Below, one piece after another: positions 44,978 to 54,027 of a stretch of DNA of 64,000 nt. Origin of the DNA: Pseudomonas fluorescens (GTDB lineage: Bacteria; Pseudomonadota; Gammaproteobacteria; Pseudomonadales; Pseudomonadaceae); assembly GCF_902497995.1 (NCBI RefSeq), contig NZ_CABVII010000021.1, positions 62,001-126,000 of the forward strand, read 5' to 3'. Numbering within the stretch: position 1 is the stretch's first letter; the number at the start of each line of letters is the position of its first letter. The notes under the pieces are model-generated. The model made no database searches. It was not told the DNA's origin and saw only the letters and a list, made by a program, of their open reading frames with translations. The position numbers and the translations under genes are program-made.

Positions 44978-45669
44978 TGGGTGCTCCTCGCGAAGCCGCG
45001 AGCGGCGCGTCGTTCCATAAAGTGCATACCGGTCATGGCCAGAATGGTCAGGCCCAGGTACATGAAGGCGGCCACCATATAGAAGGTGAACGGTTGCTTG
45101 GATATGGTCACGCCGATTTGTGTGTGACGCATGATTTCTTCCAGGCCGATCACCGATACCAGCGCGGTGTCCTTCATCAGGATCATGAACAGGTTGCCCA
45201 GGCCCGGCAGGGCGATGCGCCACATCTGCGGCATTATCAACCGGGTGAAGATGCGAAACTTCGACAGGCCCAAGGCCATGCCGGCTTCACGGTGTCCTCT
45301 GGGGATCGCCAGGATCGCCCCACGAAACACTTCCGTGGCGTAGGCGCCAAAACACAGGCCCAGCGCAATCACGCCAGCGGCGAAGGCATTGAGTTCGAGG
45401 TCGGGGTTGCCGAAGAACTCGCCCAAGGCACGCATCAGGTTGACCGTGCCGAAGTAGATCAACAGCACCCAGAGCAATTCCGGGATACCGCGCACCAGGG
45501 TCGAATAAGTGCCGCCAAGCCATTGCAGCGGCTTGTACGGGGAAGTCTTGGCCAAGGCGCCGAGCAGACCGAGCACCAGCCCCACGCACAAGGCGCAGAG
45601 TGCCAGTTTCACAGTCATCAGCGCACCAGCGGCGAGCGCCGGGCCGAATCCGTAGAGATCGATAGTCAT
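44974..45669 (-). CDS. Amino acid ABC transporter permease (HisQ type)
   Basis: 231 residues, several transmembrane helices, and the EAA loop (GHREAGMALGLSKFRIFTRLIMPQMWRIALPG). It pairs with the HisM-type permease through a four-base overlap. The solute-binding gene lies 78 bases upstream, across a strong hairpin. Confidence 0.92.
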   Translation of the reverse strand: MTIDLYGFGPALAAGALMTVKLALCALCVGLVLGLLGALAKTSPYKPLQWLGGTYSTLVRGIPELLWVLLIYFGTVNLMRALGEFFGNPDLELNAFAAGVIALGLCFGAYATEVFRGAILAIPRGHREAGMALGLSKFRIFTRLIMPQMWRIALPGLGNLFMILMKDTALVSVIGLEEIMRHTQIGVTISKQPFTFYMVAAFMYLGLTILAMTGMHFMERRAARGFARSTQ

Positions 45670-45704
45670 GGATGTCTTTTCAAATCGCGGCAGGCAATAC
45701 CAGG

Positions 45705-45734
45705 GACGGGCGCCGTCAGCGAACGGCGCCCGTC
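45705..45734. other. Intercistronic hairpin between binding protein and permease genes
   Basis: A perfect 12-base inverted repeat, GACGGGCGCCGT / ACGGCGCCCGTC, with a six-base loop. It has no T-run, so it is more likely an mRNA-stabilising or partial attenuation element than a terminator. Confidence 0.75.
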
Positions 45735-45747
45735 AGGCAAGTCAGAA

Positions 45748-46494
45748 TCAATAGATGCTGAACGGGAAGTACTTGTCGTTGATCTTCTTGTAGGTGCCGT
45801 CAGCAACGATTTCCTTCAGCGCGGTGTTCAGCTTCTCGCGGATCGGGTCGTTCTTGCGCACAGCGATACCGATCTTGTCGCTTTCTTCCACCGGGTCGCC
45901 CTTGAACTCGTAGGCGCGGCCGGCGTCGCTTTTCAGCCACTCATAGTTGACGTACTTGTCCGCCAGGATGGCGTCCAGACGACCGGAGGTCAGGTCGAGG
46001 TAGGCGTTTTCCTGGGTGTCGTAGAGTTTGACTTCAACGCCTTCCATGTTGTCTTCCAGCCAGGTGCCGGCGAGGGTCGCACGTTGGGCGCCGATCACTT
46101 TGTCTTTCAGGGAGTCCTTGTCGGTTTTGAAGTCGACGTTTTTCGGTGCGATGAACTGCAGCTTGTTGGAGTAGTACGGGTCGGTGAAGTCCACCGCTTG
46201 CTTGCGCTCGTCGGTGATCGACATCGAGGAGATCAGGAAGTCGAACTTCTTGGCGTTCAGGGCCGGGATGATGCCGTCCCAATCAGACGTGACCACGGTG
46301 CACTCGACTTTCATCTTGGCGCACAGGGCGTCGCCGATTTCCTTGTCGAAGCCGACGACATTGCCACTGGCATCTTTGTTGTTGAACGGCGGGTACGCCG
46401 CTTCGATGCCCATCTTCAAGGTCTGGGCGGCGGCACCGGCGCTGAAGGCCAGGGTGACGGCAGCAGCCAGGAAGATCTTTTTATAGTTCTGCAT
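45748..46494 (-). CDS. Periplasmic amino acid-binding protein (HisJ/LAO type)
   Basis: 248 residues with a signal peptide (cleavage near AGAAA, residue 22). The binding-protein fold of the lysine/arginine/ornithine/histidine group is evident: TLKMGIEAAYPPFNNKD, SISSMSITDERK-like segments (here LISSMSITDERKQAVDFTDPYY) and ATLAGTWLEDNM. It supplies substrate to the two permeases and the ATPase in the same operon. A basic amino acid is the likely cargo. Confidence 0.93.
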   Translation of the reverse strand: MQNYKKIFLAAAVTLAFSAGAAAQTLKMGIEAAYPPFNNKDASGNVVGFDKEIGDALCAKMKVECTVVTSDWDGIIPALNAKKFDFLISSMSITDERKQAVDFTDPYYSNKLQFIAPKNVDFKTDKDSLKDKVIGAQRATLAGTWLEDNMEGVEVKLYDTQENAYLDLTSGRLDAILADKYVNYEWLKSDAGRAYEFKGDPVEESDKIGIAVRKNDPIREKLNTALKEIVADGTYKKINDKYFPFSIY

Positions 46495-46507
46495 GCGGGT
46501 AGCTCCG

Positions 46508-47281
46508 TTAGCGGTTGCTGGACATGAATTGTTTGCAGCGCGCCGAAAGCGGGCTTTCGAACACCTGCTGTGGCGATCCTTGCTCTTCTACCAGGCCTTG
46601 GTGAAGGAACACCACTTCGCTGGAGACCTGACGGGCAAAGCCCATTTCGTGGGTCACGAGCAACATGGTGCGGCCTTCCTCGGCCAATGCACGGATGACA
46701 TTAAGTACTTCCTGAACCATTTCCGGGTCAAGGGCGGAGGTGGGTTCGTCGAACAGGATCACCTTGGGTTGCATCGCCAAGGTGCGGGCGATGGCCGCGC
46801 GTTGCTGTTGACCGCCGGAGAGTTGCGCCGGGTAGGCGTGGCGCTTGTCGGCGATGCCGACCTTGGCCAGCAAGGCTTCGGCGACTTCGATGGCCTCGGC
46901 CTTGCTCTGGCCGAGCACGCGGCGCGGGGCTTCGATGATGTTGTCGAGCACGCTCATGTGCGGCCACAGATTAAAGTTTTGAAATACAAAACCGATCTCG
47001 CTGCGCAGGCGGTTGATCTGCTTGCTGTCGGCAGCGACCAGTTCTCCGTTCTTCGCCGCTTTGAGCTTGAGTTCTTCACCGGCCACCAGGATCTGGCCCT
47101 GGTGCGGGTTTTCCAGCAGGTTGATGCAGCGCAGGAACGTGGACTTGCCGGAACCGGAGGAACCCAGGATCGAGATCACATCGCCGTCGCGGGCGGTCAG
47201 CGAGATGCCTTTGAGCACCTCAAGCTGTCCGTAGCGTTTGTGCAAGTTGCGGATTTCAAGCGCGGGCGTGGCCTCAGCCAT
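46508..47281 (-). CDS. Amino acid ABC transporter ATP-binding protein (HisP type)
   Basis: 257 residues. Walker A GSSGSGKST (about residues 36-44), signature LSGGQQQR, Walker B VILFDEPTSALD and the switch His in LLVTHEMGFA are all intact. It opens the four-gene importer operon; the binding-protein gene follows after 13 bases. Confidence 0.95.
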   Translation of the reverse strand: MAEATPALEIRNLHKRYGQLEVLKGISLTARDGDVISILGSSGSGKSTFLRCINLLENPHQGQILVAGEELKLKAAKNGELVAADSKQINRLRSEIGFVFQNFNLWPHMSVLDNIIEAPRRVLGQSKAEAIEVAEALLAKVGIADKRHAYPAQLSGGQQQRAAIARTLAMQPKVILFDEPTSALDPEMVQEVLNVIRALAEEGRTMLLVTHEMGFARQVSSEVVFLHQGLVEEQGSPQQVFESPLSARCKQFMSSNR

Positions 47282-47843
47282 GTGCGTTCCTCATAATGTT
47301 TCGCTCCTGCTGTTGGTGGCCTTCCTGGCGAGGCGGCCAAGCTAGCATAGCGTCTGAATGGCAGCCAACAGCGCCAGGGGCGGTAAACGGGTGGTGTGTG
47401 GCAGGTTGTCGCATCGGTACAGCAGACTGTCGCGCTGCTATCAACCAAACGGCCGTTTGAACCCTGCTTTCAAATAAAAAGCGCGGCGGGTGGCGCAAAA
47501 AAGGGCGCGATGTTGCCAGCTTTGCCGGGGGGTTGGAAGCGCAAACCGCCCAAACGTTGCGGATCCGCACTTTTAGTGTGCGTCGAGCATTTTTTTAGTG
47601 TGTTTCCGGTGCGCTGTTTCGTTCTTGAAATGTGTCGCAGGGTAACGTTTTGGCAAAGTGCCATGCATTTCAATGACTTGCGATGACTGTCCGCTCAGGC
47701 TACAGGCCCCGGATTCTGGGGGTTTGTAATATTTTGGCGCAATTATTGCGTGCAGAATAAGGAACGCTCCGTTGGTTTCTTTTTACAAGAAGGAACACCT
47801 GGCGGGATGTACGCATTCGCTTTTCCTTACAAAGGTAGTTTCA
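47282..47843. other. Divergent regulatory region, ABC importer / GABA permease
   Basis: 562 bases without a supported gene. The left third serves the importer operon. The right part, close to the permease, contains a sigma-54-type promoter match. Several short frames here are not convincing. Confidence 0.55.
47735..47750 (+). promoter_or_regulatory. Candidate sigma-54 promoter of the permease gene
   Basis: TGGCGC-AATTA-TTGCG has the -24 GG and -12 GC elements ten bases apart, one mismatch away from the TGGCAC-N5-TTGC consensus. The permease ATG is about 94 bases downstream. This would place the gene under nitrogen-type control. Confidence 0.5.
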
Positions 47844-49235
47844 ATGAGCAGTACCCCAAGCTCCAATGGCCTCGAACAGGGGCTCAAACCGCGTCACGTG
47901 ACCATGCTGTCGATCGCCGGGGTTATCGGTGCCGGCCTGTTCGTCGGCTCCGGCCACGCCATCGCTGCAGCAGGCCCGGCTGTGCTGTTGGCCTACGCGG
48001 CCGCCGGTACCCTGGTGGTGCTGGTGATGCGCATGCTCGGCGAAATGGCCGTCGCTTCGCCGGACACCGGCTCCTTCTCGACCTACGCCGATCGCGCGAT
48101 CGGTCACTGGGCCGGTTTCACCATCGGTTGGCTCTACTGGTGGTTCTGGGTGCTGGTGATCCCGCTGGAGGCCAACGCCGCCGCAACCATCCTGCATGCC
48201 TGGTTCCCCAACGTAGCGATCTGGGTCTTCACCCTGGTCATCACCTTGCTGCTGACGGTGACCAACCTGTTCAGCGTGAAGAACTACGGTGAATTCGAAT
48301 TCTGGTTCGCCCTGGTCAAAGTCCTGGCAATCATCGGTTTCATTGTCCTCGGCGTTCTGGCGATCTTCGGCTTCCTGCCGACCAGCCAGGTCAGCGGCGT
48401 CTCGCACCTGTTCGATACCCAAGGTTTCCTGCCAAACGGCATGGGTGCGGTGTTGGCGGCGATGCTGACGACCATGTTCTCCTTCATGGGTACCGAGATC
48501 GTGACCATCGCGGCCGCGGAATCGAAGAACCCGGGCCAGCAAATTTCCAAGGCCACCAACTCGGTGATCTGGCGGATCGGCTTGTTCTACCTCGTGTCGA
48601 TCTTCATCGTCGTGGCGCTGGTGCCCTGGAATGACCCGGTACTCGCCGCTGTCGGTTCCTATCAGACCGTGCTTGAGCGCATGGGCATCCCGAACGCCAA
48701 GCTGATCGTCGACATCGTGGTATTGGTTGCCGTGACCAGCTGCCTGAACTCGGCGCTCTACACTGCCTCGCGGATGCTGTTCTCCCTGGGCAAACGCGGC
48801 GATGCGCCGGCCGTGTCCACGCGCACCAATGGCAGCGGCACGCCGTATTGGGCCGTGATCCTGTCCACCGCCGCCGCCTTCCTCGCGGTATTCGCCAACT
48901 ACGTGGCTCCGGCCGCCGTGTTCGAATTCCTGCTGGCCAGCTCCGGCGCCATCGCGTTGCTGGTGTACCTGGTGATTGCGGTTTCCCAGTTGCGCATGCG
49001 TCAGAAGCGCATGGCCGCCGGTGAGAAGATTGCCTTCCGGATGTGGCTGTTCCCTGGCCTGACCTATGCGGTGATCGTGTTCATCGTTGGCATCCTGACG
49101 ATCATGCTGTTCCAGGAAGCCCATCGTGTGGAGATCCTCGCGACCGGCCTGTTGAGCGTGTTGGTGGTGGCTACCGGTTTGCTTGTGGCTCGCCGTCGCA
49201 AGCTGCAGAGGCTGGGTGCGGCAGTGCTGAACTGA
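47844..49235 (+). CDS. gabP: GABA permease-like amino acid transporter (APC family)
   Basis: 463 residues with about 12 membrane helices, of the amino acid/polyamine/organocation superfamily. The N-terminal GVIGAGLFVGSGHAIAAAGPAVLL and the GEMAVASPDTGSFSTYADRAIG segment are typical of GabP, the 4-aminobutyrate importer. The ATG is preferred over a longer frame because an AAGG site precedes it. A strong terminator follows. The assignment to GABA, rather than another amino acid, is likely but not certain. Confidence 0.82.
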   Translation: MSSTPSSNGLEQGLKPRHVTMLSIAGVIGAGLFVGSGHAIAAAGPAVLLAYAAAGTLVVLVMRMLGEMAVASPDTGSFSTYADRAIGHWAGFTIGWLYWWFWVLVIPLEANAAATILHAWFPNVAIWVFTLVITLLLTVTNLFSVKNYGEFEFWFALVKVLAIIGFIVLGVLAIFGFLPTSQVSGVSHLFDTQGFLPNGMGAVLAAMLTTMFSFMGTEIVTIAAAESKNPGQQISKATNSVIWRIGLFYLVSIFIVVALVPWNDPVLAAVGSYQTVLERMGIPNAKLIVDIVVLVAVTSCLNSALYTASRMLFSLGKRGDAPAVSTRTNGSGTPYWAVILSTAAAFLAVFANYVAPAAVFEFLLASSGAIALLVYLVIAVSQLRMRQKRMAAGEKIAFRMWLFPGLTYAVIVFIVGILTIMLFQEAHRVEILATGLLSVLVVATGLLVARRRKLQRLGAAVLN

Positions 49236-49252
49236 TTCGTACCCTGTGACGC

Positions 49253-49290
49253 AAAACGGCCGCTGTCAGTGATGACACGCGGCCGTTTTT
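49253..49290 (+). terminator. Terminator of the permease gene
   Basis: The stem AAAACGGCCGC / GCGGCCGTTTT, with a TGTCA/TGACA extension around the loop, is followed by GTTTTTG. It also lies at the end of the minus-strand gene on the right. Confidence 0.85.
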
Positions 49291-49310
49291 GTTTTTGAAG
49301 GGAAGGGCGG

Positions 49311-49763
49311 CTACTCGCCCTTTTCTTCCTGCGCATCCAGCGTCTGGCGATAGCTGTCCAGTGCCTTGCCGAAGTCGGTGATGAACTGCGGATCGGTCAG
49401 CCAGGCCTGGGCCGCATCGCGATCCATGCCGTCGGCCCACATGCGGTAGTCGATCAGCATGTCGGCGGCCAGGTGGGTGGCGGCCATGGCTTCGTCGTCG
49501 GCGTTTTCCATGTCCAGCAGGTCTGGGTGGTCACTGATGATTTCGGCGAGGTTCGACAGCAAGGTCTGCAGCATGACGTCGCGGCTGGTAGCTTCCGCGT
49601 CGCGCATTTTGCTGAACATCGACAGGGTGTATTCCGGGATCGGCTCGCCGATTTCGCCCAGGTCATCGTCCAGTGCGGCGGGTTTTCTGCCGTGGATGTT
49701 GATTTGTTTGGCTTTGATCTTGGCGCGTTTGGCGCGTTTCTGTTGCTTGTTCAGGGAGGCCAT
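49311..49763 (-). CDS. Tandem paralogous unknown protein (second copy)
   Basis: 150 residues beginning MASLNKQQKRAKRAKIKAKQ, a strongly basic N-terminal tail, followed by an acidic helical body (ALDDDLGEIGEPIPEYTLSMFSKMRD). It is homologous to the gene immediately to the right (both open MAS-NKQQKRAxRAKxKAKQ and have the IDYR/IEYR-W pattern), but only about a quarter to a third of the body matches. There is no signal or membrane segment. No family is recognised. Confidence 0.75.
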   Translation of the reverse strand: MASLNKQQKRAKRAKIKAKQINIHGRKPAALDDDLGEIGEPIPEYTLSMFSKMRDAEATSRDVMLQTLLSNLAEIISDHPDLLDMENADDEAMAATHLAADMLIDYRMWADGMDRDAAQAWLTDPQFITDFGKALDSYRQTLDAQEEKGE

Positions 49764-49769
49764 GGGAAC

Positions 49770-50186
49770 TCAGTTCGGTTTCTGTTGGTTTTGGGCTGCG
49801 ATGATTTCGGACGCAGCCACGTAATCTGCCTGGAAGGCCGGGGATTCAATCCATGCCAGGGCGCCGGCTTCGTCCACTTCGGTGGACCATTGGCGGTACT
49901 CGATCAGCGCGCCGATGATGAAGTCTGTCGCGGTTTCTTCGCCTTCCTGCTCGAGCACCAGCGCGAGCAGCGGGTGTTCAAGAAAGGCCGCGCACATGGC
50001 TTGCTGGCTGATCTTTTGCGCCTCGATCATTTCTTTGAACAGATCGGTCAGGTCAACCGATTCGAAGTCGATGCGATCGTCGTTCGGGTCCAGCTCGATC
50101 GGCGCGGCGGCCCGTTGGCTGCGGTTCTGCTTGGCCTTTGCCTTGGCGCGGGTGGCGCGTTTTTGCTGCTTGTTGGCGGATGCCAT
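49770..50186 (-). CDS. Tandem paralogous unknown protein (first copy)
   Basis: 138 residues starting MASANKQQKRATRAKAKAKQ, then an acidic body including DLTDLFKEMIEAQKISQQAMCAAFLEHPLLALVLEQEGEETATDFIIGALIEYRQW. It lies six bases before its paralogue, so the pair is an operon. The basic tail could bind RNA or DNA. Function unknown. Confidence 0.75.
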   Translation of the reverse strand: MASANKQQKRATRAKAKAKQNRSQRAAAPIELDPNDDRIDFESVDLTDLFKEMIEAQKISQQAMCAAFLEHPLLALVLEQEGEETATDFIIGALIEYRQWSTEVDEAGALAWIESPAFQADYVAASEIIAAQNQQKPN

Positions 50187-50223
50187 GGGCGTCGTTCCGT
50201 ATTTCGTTGAGTGGGCAAGTCGA

Positions 50224-51198
50224 TCAGCTACGTGGCACTAGCCGCCCGGGGGTATCGGGGGCCAGTTCGCCGCTTTGCAGCCAGGACAATGCAATGGGCC
50301 ATAGTGTGGCTTGGTATGGGCTGCGAAAAAAGGCGAAATGTCCGACTTCTTCTTCGCCAATGTCTTCGGGAGTGATTCGCAAGTGGGTATTGGTGCTCCC
50401 GGTGAAGTAGCCGAGCAGGCGTTCTATGGCCGCGATTGTGCCGTAAGGATCGTCGCTGATGCTGATGGCCAGGGTTTTGGCTGTCATCATCGCGAAGGGC
50501 AACGAGCCGTGTTTTGCGGCGAGAACGCGACCGCTGGGGCGCGTTTCGTATTCTGCGGTGGGCATGCTCCAGTCGCGAACCACGCCAGCGGGCGTGTCTT
50601 CCAGCCAGCCAAGGCGTTTTCCGGGGAAGTAGCCATAGAGCAGCGTCAGCACAGGCATCACCAGGTGCCACTTGCCGAACATCCGCCAGCGATGAGCGGG
50701 CGCATAGTCGCGCCAGTAGGCAAATTGCGCGCCCACGGTCACCAGGCGTCGGATCAGGTGTCCAGAGGCTCCCAGGCCTGCTGCACAGCCTCCAAAGCTG
50801 TGGCCGACGATATCGATGGGCTGGCCCGGAAACTCTCGCTGGGCGCGCTTGAGCATCGCCTCGAAATCCAGTGCGCCCCAGTCGGACCATGTGGCTTGCA
50901 AGCCTTTCAATGACGCCGGTCGAGACTCACCGATGCCGCGGTAGTCATAAGTGATGACGTCGAAGCCGTTGGCGAACAGGTAATCGGCAAATCGTGAGTA
51001 GTGCCGGCAGCGAACCGAAGTGGCGGCGTTGATGATGACGATCGGGCGCGCGATGTCTCCAGAGGGGTGTCGCCAAGTGAAGCCGCCAAGGATGAAGCCG
51101 TCTGCGGCGGGCTCCTTGAACACTTCGCCAGCAATGGCGGTGTTCGGCGGCAACTCGATTTGAAAGGGCGCCAGCGGTGGCATGTCCTGCAAATTCAT
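50224..51198 (-). CDS. Alpha/beta hydrolase
   Basis: 324 residues with the alpha/beta-hydrolase core. The oxyanion-type TYDYRGIGESRP is followed by the nucleophile elbow GHSFGG (about residue 130). The catalytic acid and histidine are expected at the C-terminus, where EEVGHFAFFR supplies the His. It has no signal peptide. The ATG is favoured over an upstream TTG. The substrate is unknown. Confidence 0.85.
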   Translation of the reverse strand: MNLQDMPPLAPFQIELPPNTAIAGEVFKEPAADGFILGGFTWRHPSGDIARPIVIINAATSVRCRHYSRFADYLFANGFDVITYDYRGIGESRPASLKGLQATWSDWGALDFEAMLKRAQREFPGQPIDIVGHSFGGCAAGLGASGHLIRRLVTVGAQFAYWRDYAPAHRWRMFGKWHLVMPVLTLLYGYFPGKRLGWLEDTPAGVVRDWSMPTAEYETRPSGRVLAAKHGSLPFAMMTAKTLAISISDDPYGTIAAIERLLGYFTGSTNTHLRITPEDIGEEEVGHFAFFRSPYQATLWPIALSWLQSGELAPDTPGRLVPRS

Positions 51199-51246
51199 CG
51201 GCTTCGGACCTATGCGGGTAGCTGCCAACGATAGTCCTCGCGCAGC

Positions 51247-52326
51247 TTATGGACAATCCATTCGTATGGATCCGGGTGCCTGATCGAACAGTCGCTCCTC
51301 AATGGCGGCCCGTTCCCGGTCCAGTTCCGCACGCAGCTCCTCTTCGCTCGGCAGCACTAGCTTGTACTTGCTGGCGAACAGTTGTTCGTTGCCCTGTAAC
51401 ACCGAGTAGCGCACCACTGACTCGTCTTTTTGCGCGCAGAGAATGATGCCGACGGTCGGGCCATCCTCCGCGCCGCGTTTGAGGTCGTCATACATGCGCA
51501 CGTACATGTCCATCTGGCCCACATCCTGATGGGTGAGTTCGCCGCGCTTCAGATCGAAGATGACGAAGCACTTGAGCAGGTAGTTGTAGAACACCAGGTC
51601 GATGTAGAAATCCTTGCTGTCAGTGCTGATGCGTTGTTGGCGGGCGATGAAGGCGAAGCCTTTGCCCAGTTCGAGCAGGAAGCCCTGGAGTTGATTGATC
51701 AAGGCTTGTTCGAGATTGGTTTCCTGGGTCAAGCCCGCGTTGGGCAGGCCAAGAAACTCCAGCATCACCGGATCTCGAATGAAATCACGCGGGTGTGCGT
51801 TCATTTTCTGGATGTTGGTGGCGGCTTCCTGCTCTACGGCAGGACGGTCGCGGCTTGTCAGCAGGCGTTCGTAGTAGAGGGTGTTGATCTGGCGTTCCAG
51901 GGCGCGGGATGACCAGTTCTGGATGGCTGATTCATTCATGTACCAATGGCGAGCGTGTTCGTTATCGACGCGCAGTAACTTGCGATAGTGGGTCCAGCTC
52001 AATTCGTGACGCAGTGCGTCACGAATTGAGAATGCTTGGTAAAACAGGCGCATGTAGCGAAGGTTGGAGGCGTCAAAGCCTTTACCAAACTCCTCCGTCA
52101 GATTCTGCGCCAGATTCGTCAGCAATTGCTTCCCGTAACTCGCTCTCCGAGCCCCCTCCTGCTCGAACTCCACAACATGCCTTCCGATCTGCCAGCAGGT
52201 TTGCACCTGGACCGTATCGACCGTTCGGAGCGCCTTCTGGCGTGCATCGCGGATCAGCTCGCCAAGATTGCCAAGCAGTGAAGCGAGTTGTGGGTCTTGG
52301 GCGTTATCGGGTCTGAGTGTGCTCAT
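51247..52326 (-). CDS. YhcG-type PDDEXK nuclease domain protein (DUF1016)
   Basis: 359 residues. An N-terminal DUF1016 domain (about 10-170, with CWQIGRHVVEFEQEGARRASYGKQLL) is followed by a PD-(D/E)xK nuclease domain. Its core reads DFYIDLVFYN ... CFVIFDLKRGELTHQDVGQMDMYVRMYDD; the Asp and the DLK are the predicted catalytic residues. The family is widespread and often linked to mobile or defence regions, but no partner gene stands next to it here. The ATG is chosen for its ribosome site and because the longer frame has no coding character. Confidence 0.9.
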   Translation of the reverse strand: MSTLRPDNAQDPQLASLLGNLGELIRDARQKALRTVDTVQVQTCWQIGRHVVEFEQEGARRASYGKQLLTNLAQNLTEEFGKGFDASNLRYMRLFYQAFSIRDALRHELSWTHYRKLLRVDNEHARHWYMNESAIQNWSSRALERQINTLYYERLLTSRDRPAVEQEAATNIQKMNAHPRDFIRDPVMLEFLGLPNAGLTQETNLEQALINQLQGFLLELGKGFAFIARQQRISTDSKDFYIDLVFYNYLLKCFVIFDLKRGELTHQDVGQMDMYVRMYDDLKRGAEDGPTVGIILCAQKDESVVRYSVLQGNEQLFASKYKLVLPSEEELRAELDRERAAIEERLFDQAPGSIRMDCP

Positions 52327-52587
52327 GAAGTCTTCCGCAAATGTATGAACAGGCAGAAGAGGATTGCAGAGGCGGGTGGGGCGGCGATGCCGGGCGCGTC
52401 TGGTAAATGGTAAGGAAAACCCGATTGATTCTGCGGGATCGCTCCGACGGCAGTCCCTGCTTGAGCAGTACAGCCTGTAGTCCATTTCGCAGTGCGTTCA
52501 AGGCCGAATCATTCTAAAACCGGCCGGGCACAGGGAAATCAAAGACAAGGTAACGATTGGGCTCTGCGGAGCCCGGGAGTGCCCATC

Positions 52588-53037
52588 ATGAAACATGTCC
52601 ATGCGTTCATTTTGCCGCTCGCTGCCGTGGGGTTGTTGATGTTTCCCATGATGTTGCAGGCGGCCAGTCTTGAACCGATCGACAGCACAGGCGTGCAAGT
52701 TCAGCGGCAAGAGCAAAACGGGATTACCTACCTCTCCGGCGGAGTTGGCGAGGATGAGGCGAAGGCGATCCAGCAGACTACTGGCTACAACCTGCACATG
52801 ACGTTCGCTATCGGACCGGAAAACAAATACATCCCCGATGTGGATGTGGTCATTCAGAAATCCCAGGGGCAACCCGTGCTGACCCTGAGTCAGGCTGGCC
52901 CGCTGGTTTACGTTCAGCTGCCGCCCGGTAAGTACACCGTGGTCGCAACTCGTAATGGTGAGGAACGGCGTGACACAGCGGATGTTGGCAGCGGTGGCGC
53001 GCGCAATCTGGTTTTTCACTGGAGTGATGGTGAATAG
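52588..53037 (+). CDS. Exported small protein with beta-sandwich-like fold
   Basis: 149 residues with a signal peptide (about 1-26, ending LQAAS). The mature part is predicted to be beta-strand rich, ending in GPLVYVQLPPGKYTVVATRNGEERRDTADVGSGGARNLVFHW, a pattern like carboxypeptidase-regulatory or transthyretin-type domains. A CGGGAG site precedes the ATG. A periplasmic location is inferred. Function unknown. Confidence 0.75.
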   Translation: MKHVHAFILPLAAVGLLMFPMMLQAASLEPIDSTGVQVQRQEQNGITYLSGGVGEDEAKAIQQTTGYNLHMTFAIGPENKYIPDVDVVIQKSQGQPVLTLSQAGPLVYVQLPPGKYTVVATRNGEERRDTADVGSGGARNLVFHWSDGE

Positions 53038-53178
53038 CTGCGTTGTTGAGACAAAGCGATTTCGTTGGCGCTCAAATCCGCAAACAGCTGGCTGTTTGCG
53101 GAATGCCACGCGCTAGGGTTTGCGGTTTGCCAAAACGCGATGGATGGTTTGCTGAAGAATCACCTTGGGGAGGATGAG

Positions 53179-53616
53179 TCAGCGGATGCTGCGGATATTG
53201 CCTTTGTTGCCTTTTACGGTGACGGAAACCTTTTTGAAGATGAAGTAGTTTTCTTCGTTCACTTCATAGCGAGGGGCGACGATCAGGTCGGCACCGGAAG
53301 ATTTGACCGCTTTGTAAGCCGCTGCCGATTTGACCGCGCTGACGGGATCCAGGCCAAGGCTGCCCAAGCCACCGCTCTGGCCACCATAGCTGACGCCATC
53401 GGCAAACTGGGAATCGCCGCCAAACTTGAGGAAGCCGAACAGGACGTTGACCGAAGACTGGCCGGAGATGGCGTCGCCGACAGCGATGTCCGCTTTCAGA
53501 TCTGCTTTGACGGTACTGTCGATCGGCGACGATGGCTGGCTGTTGTTGTAGCTGACGCAGCCGCTGGCTGTGGCAATGATGGTCGACAGGGCGAGGAACT
53601 TCAAAAGCGTATTCAA
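53179..53616 (-). CDS. Small lipoprotein, TRL-like
   Basis: 145 residues with a lipoprotein signal ending in the lipobox TASGC (about residues 15-20). The mature protein has a GGxSxVNVLFGFLKFGGDSQFADGV-like segment and a C-terminal region ADLIVAPRYEVNEENYFIFKKVSVTVKG, similar to small TRL-type outer-membrane lipoproteins. It has its own promoter side on the right. Function unknown. Confidence 0.75.
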   Translation of the reverse strand: MNTLLKFLALSTIIATASGCVSYNNSQPSSPIDSTVKADLKADIAVGDAISGQSSVNVLFGFLKFGGDSQFADGVSYGGQSGGLGSLGLDPVSAVKSAAAYKAVKSSGADLIVAPRYEVNEENYFIFKKVSVTVKGNKGNIRSIR

Positions 53617-53812
53617 GTGCTGTTTCCTTACTTTGAAACGTTAAATGCAGGCAGATGTGCTGCTGCATTAGTTTCACTTTGTAAGGGCGCACACTCCATG
53701 AGACACATCCTAAAGCGGTGCGTGAAAGCTCGGGTACGAATGGAAAGAAAAGGGCGTGGCGGACGTGGGAATATTCGGCGGCGCTAGGGTTTGTTAAATC
53801 CCGGGCATAAAA

Positions 53813-53845
53813 AAACCCTGAATCTTGCGATTCAGGGTTTTCGGT
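53813..53845 (-). terminator. Terminator of the tRNA-Phe transcript
   Basis: The stem AAACCCTGAATC / GATTCAGGGTTT with a short loop, plus a T-run on the minus strand, lies just beyond the tRNA 3' end. Confidence 0.85.
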
Positions 53846-53848
53846 ATT

Positions 53849-53924
53849 TGGTGCCCAGAGACGGAATCGAACCGCCGACACGGGGATTTTCAATCCCCTG
53901 CTCTACCGACTGAGCTATCTGGGC
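53849..53924 (-). tRNA. tRNA-Phe (anticodon GAA)
   Basis: A 76-base cloverleaf on the minus strand starting GCCCAGATAGCTCAGTCGG and ending in an encoded CCA. The anticodon arm GGGGA-TTGAAAA-TCCCC gives anticodon GAA. The T arm GGCGGTTCGATTCCGTC is normal. Confidence 0.97.
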
Positions 53925-54027
53925 AACGGGGCGCATTAAACGGGTTTTTCAGGGGGTCGTCAAGCAAGTTTTCAAAAAAAATTTAATTATTACCGTCGCT
54001 TACGTTCCGACCCCCGATAAATCGGGG

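Noticed and set aside
47841..49124. Open frame of 427 codons on the minus strand, rich in His and Gln
   Set aside because: It is antisense to the permease with its transmembrane segments; the composition is typical of a shadow frame.
51247..52326. Defence island around the YhcG nuclease
   Set aside because: Flanking genes are a hydrolase and a small exported protein; no methylase, helicase or other defence gene is adjacent.
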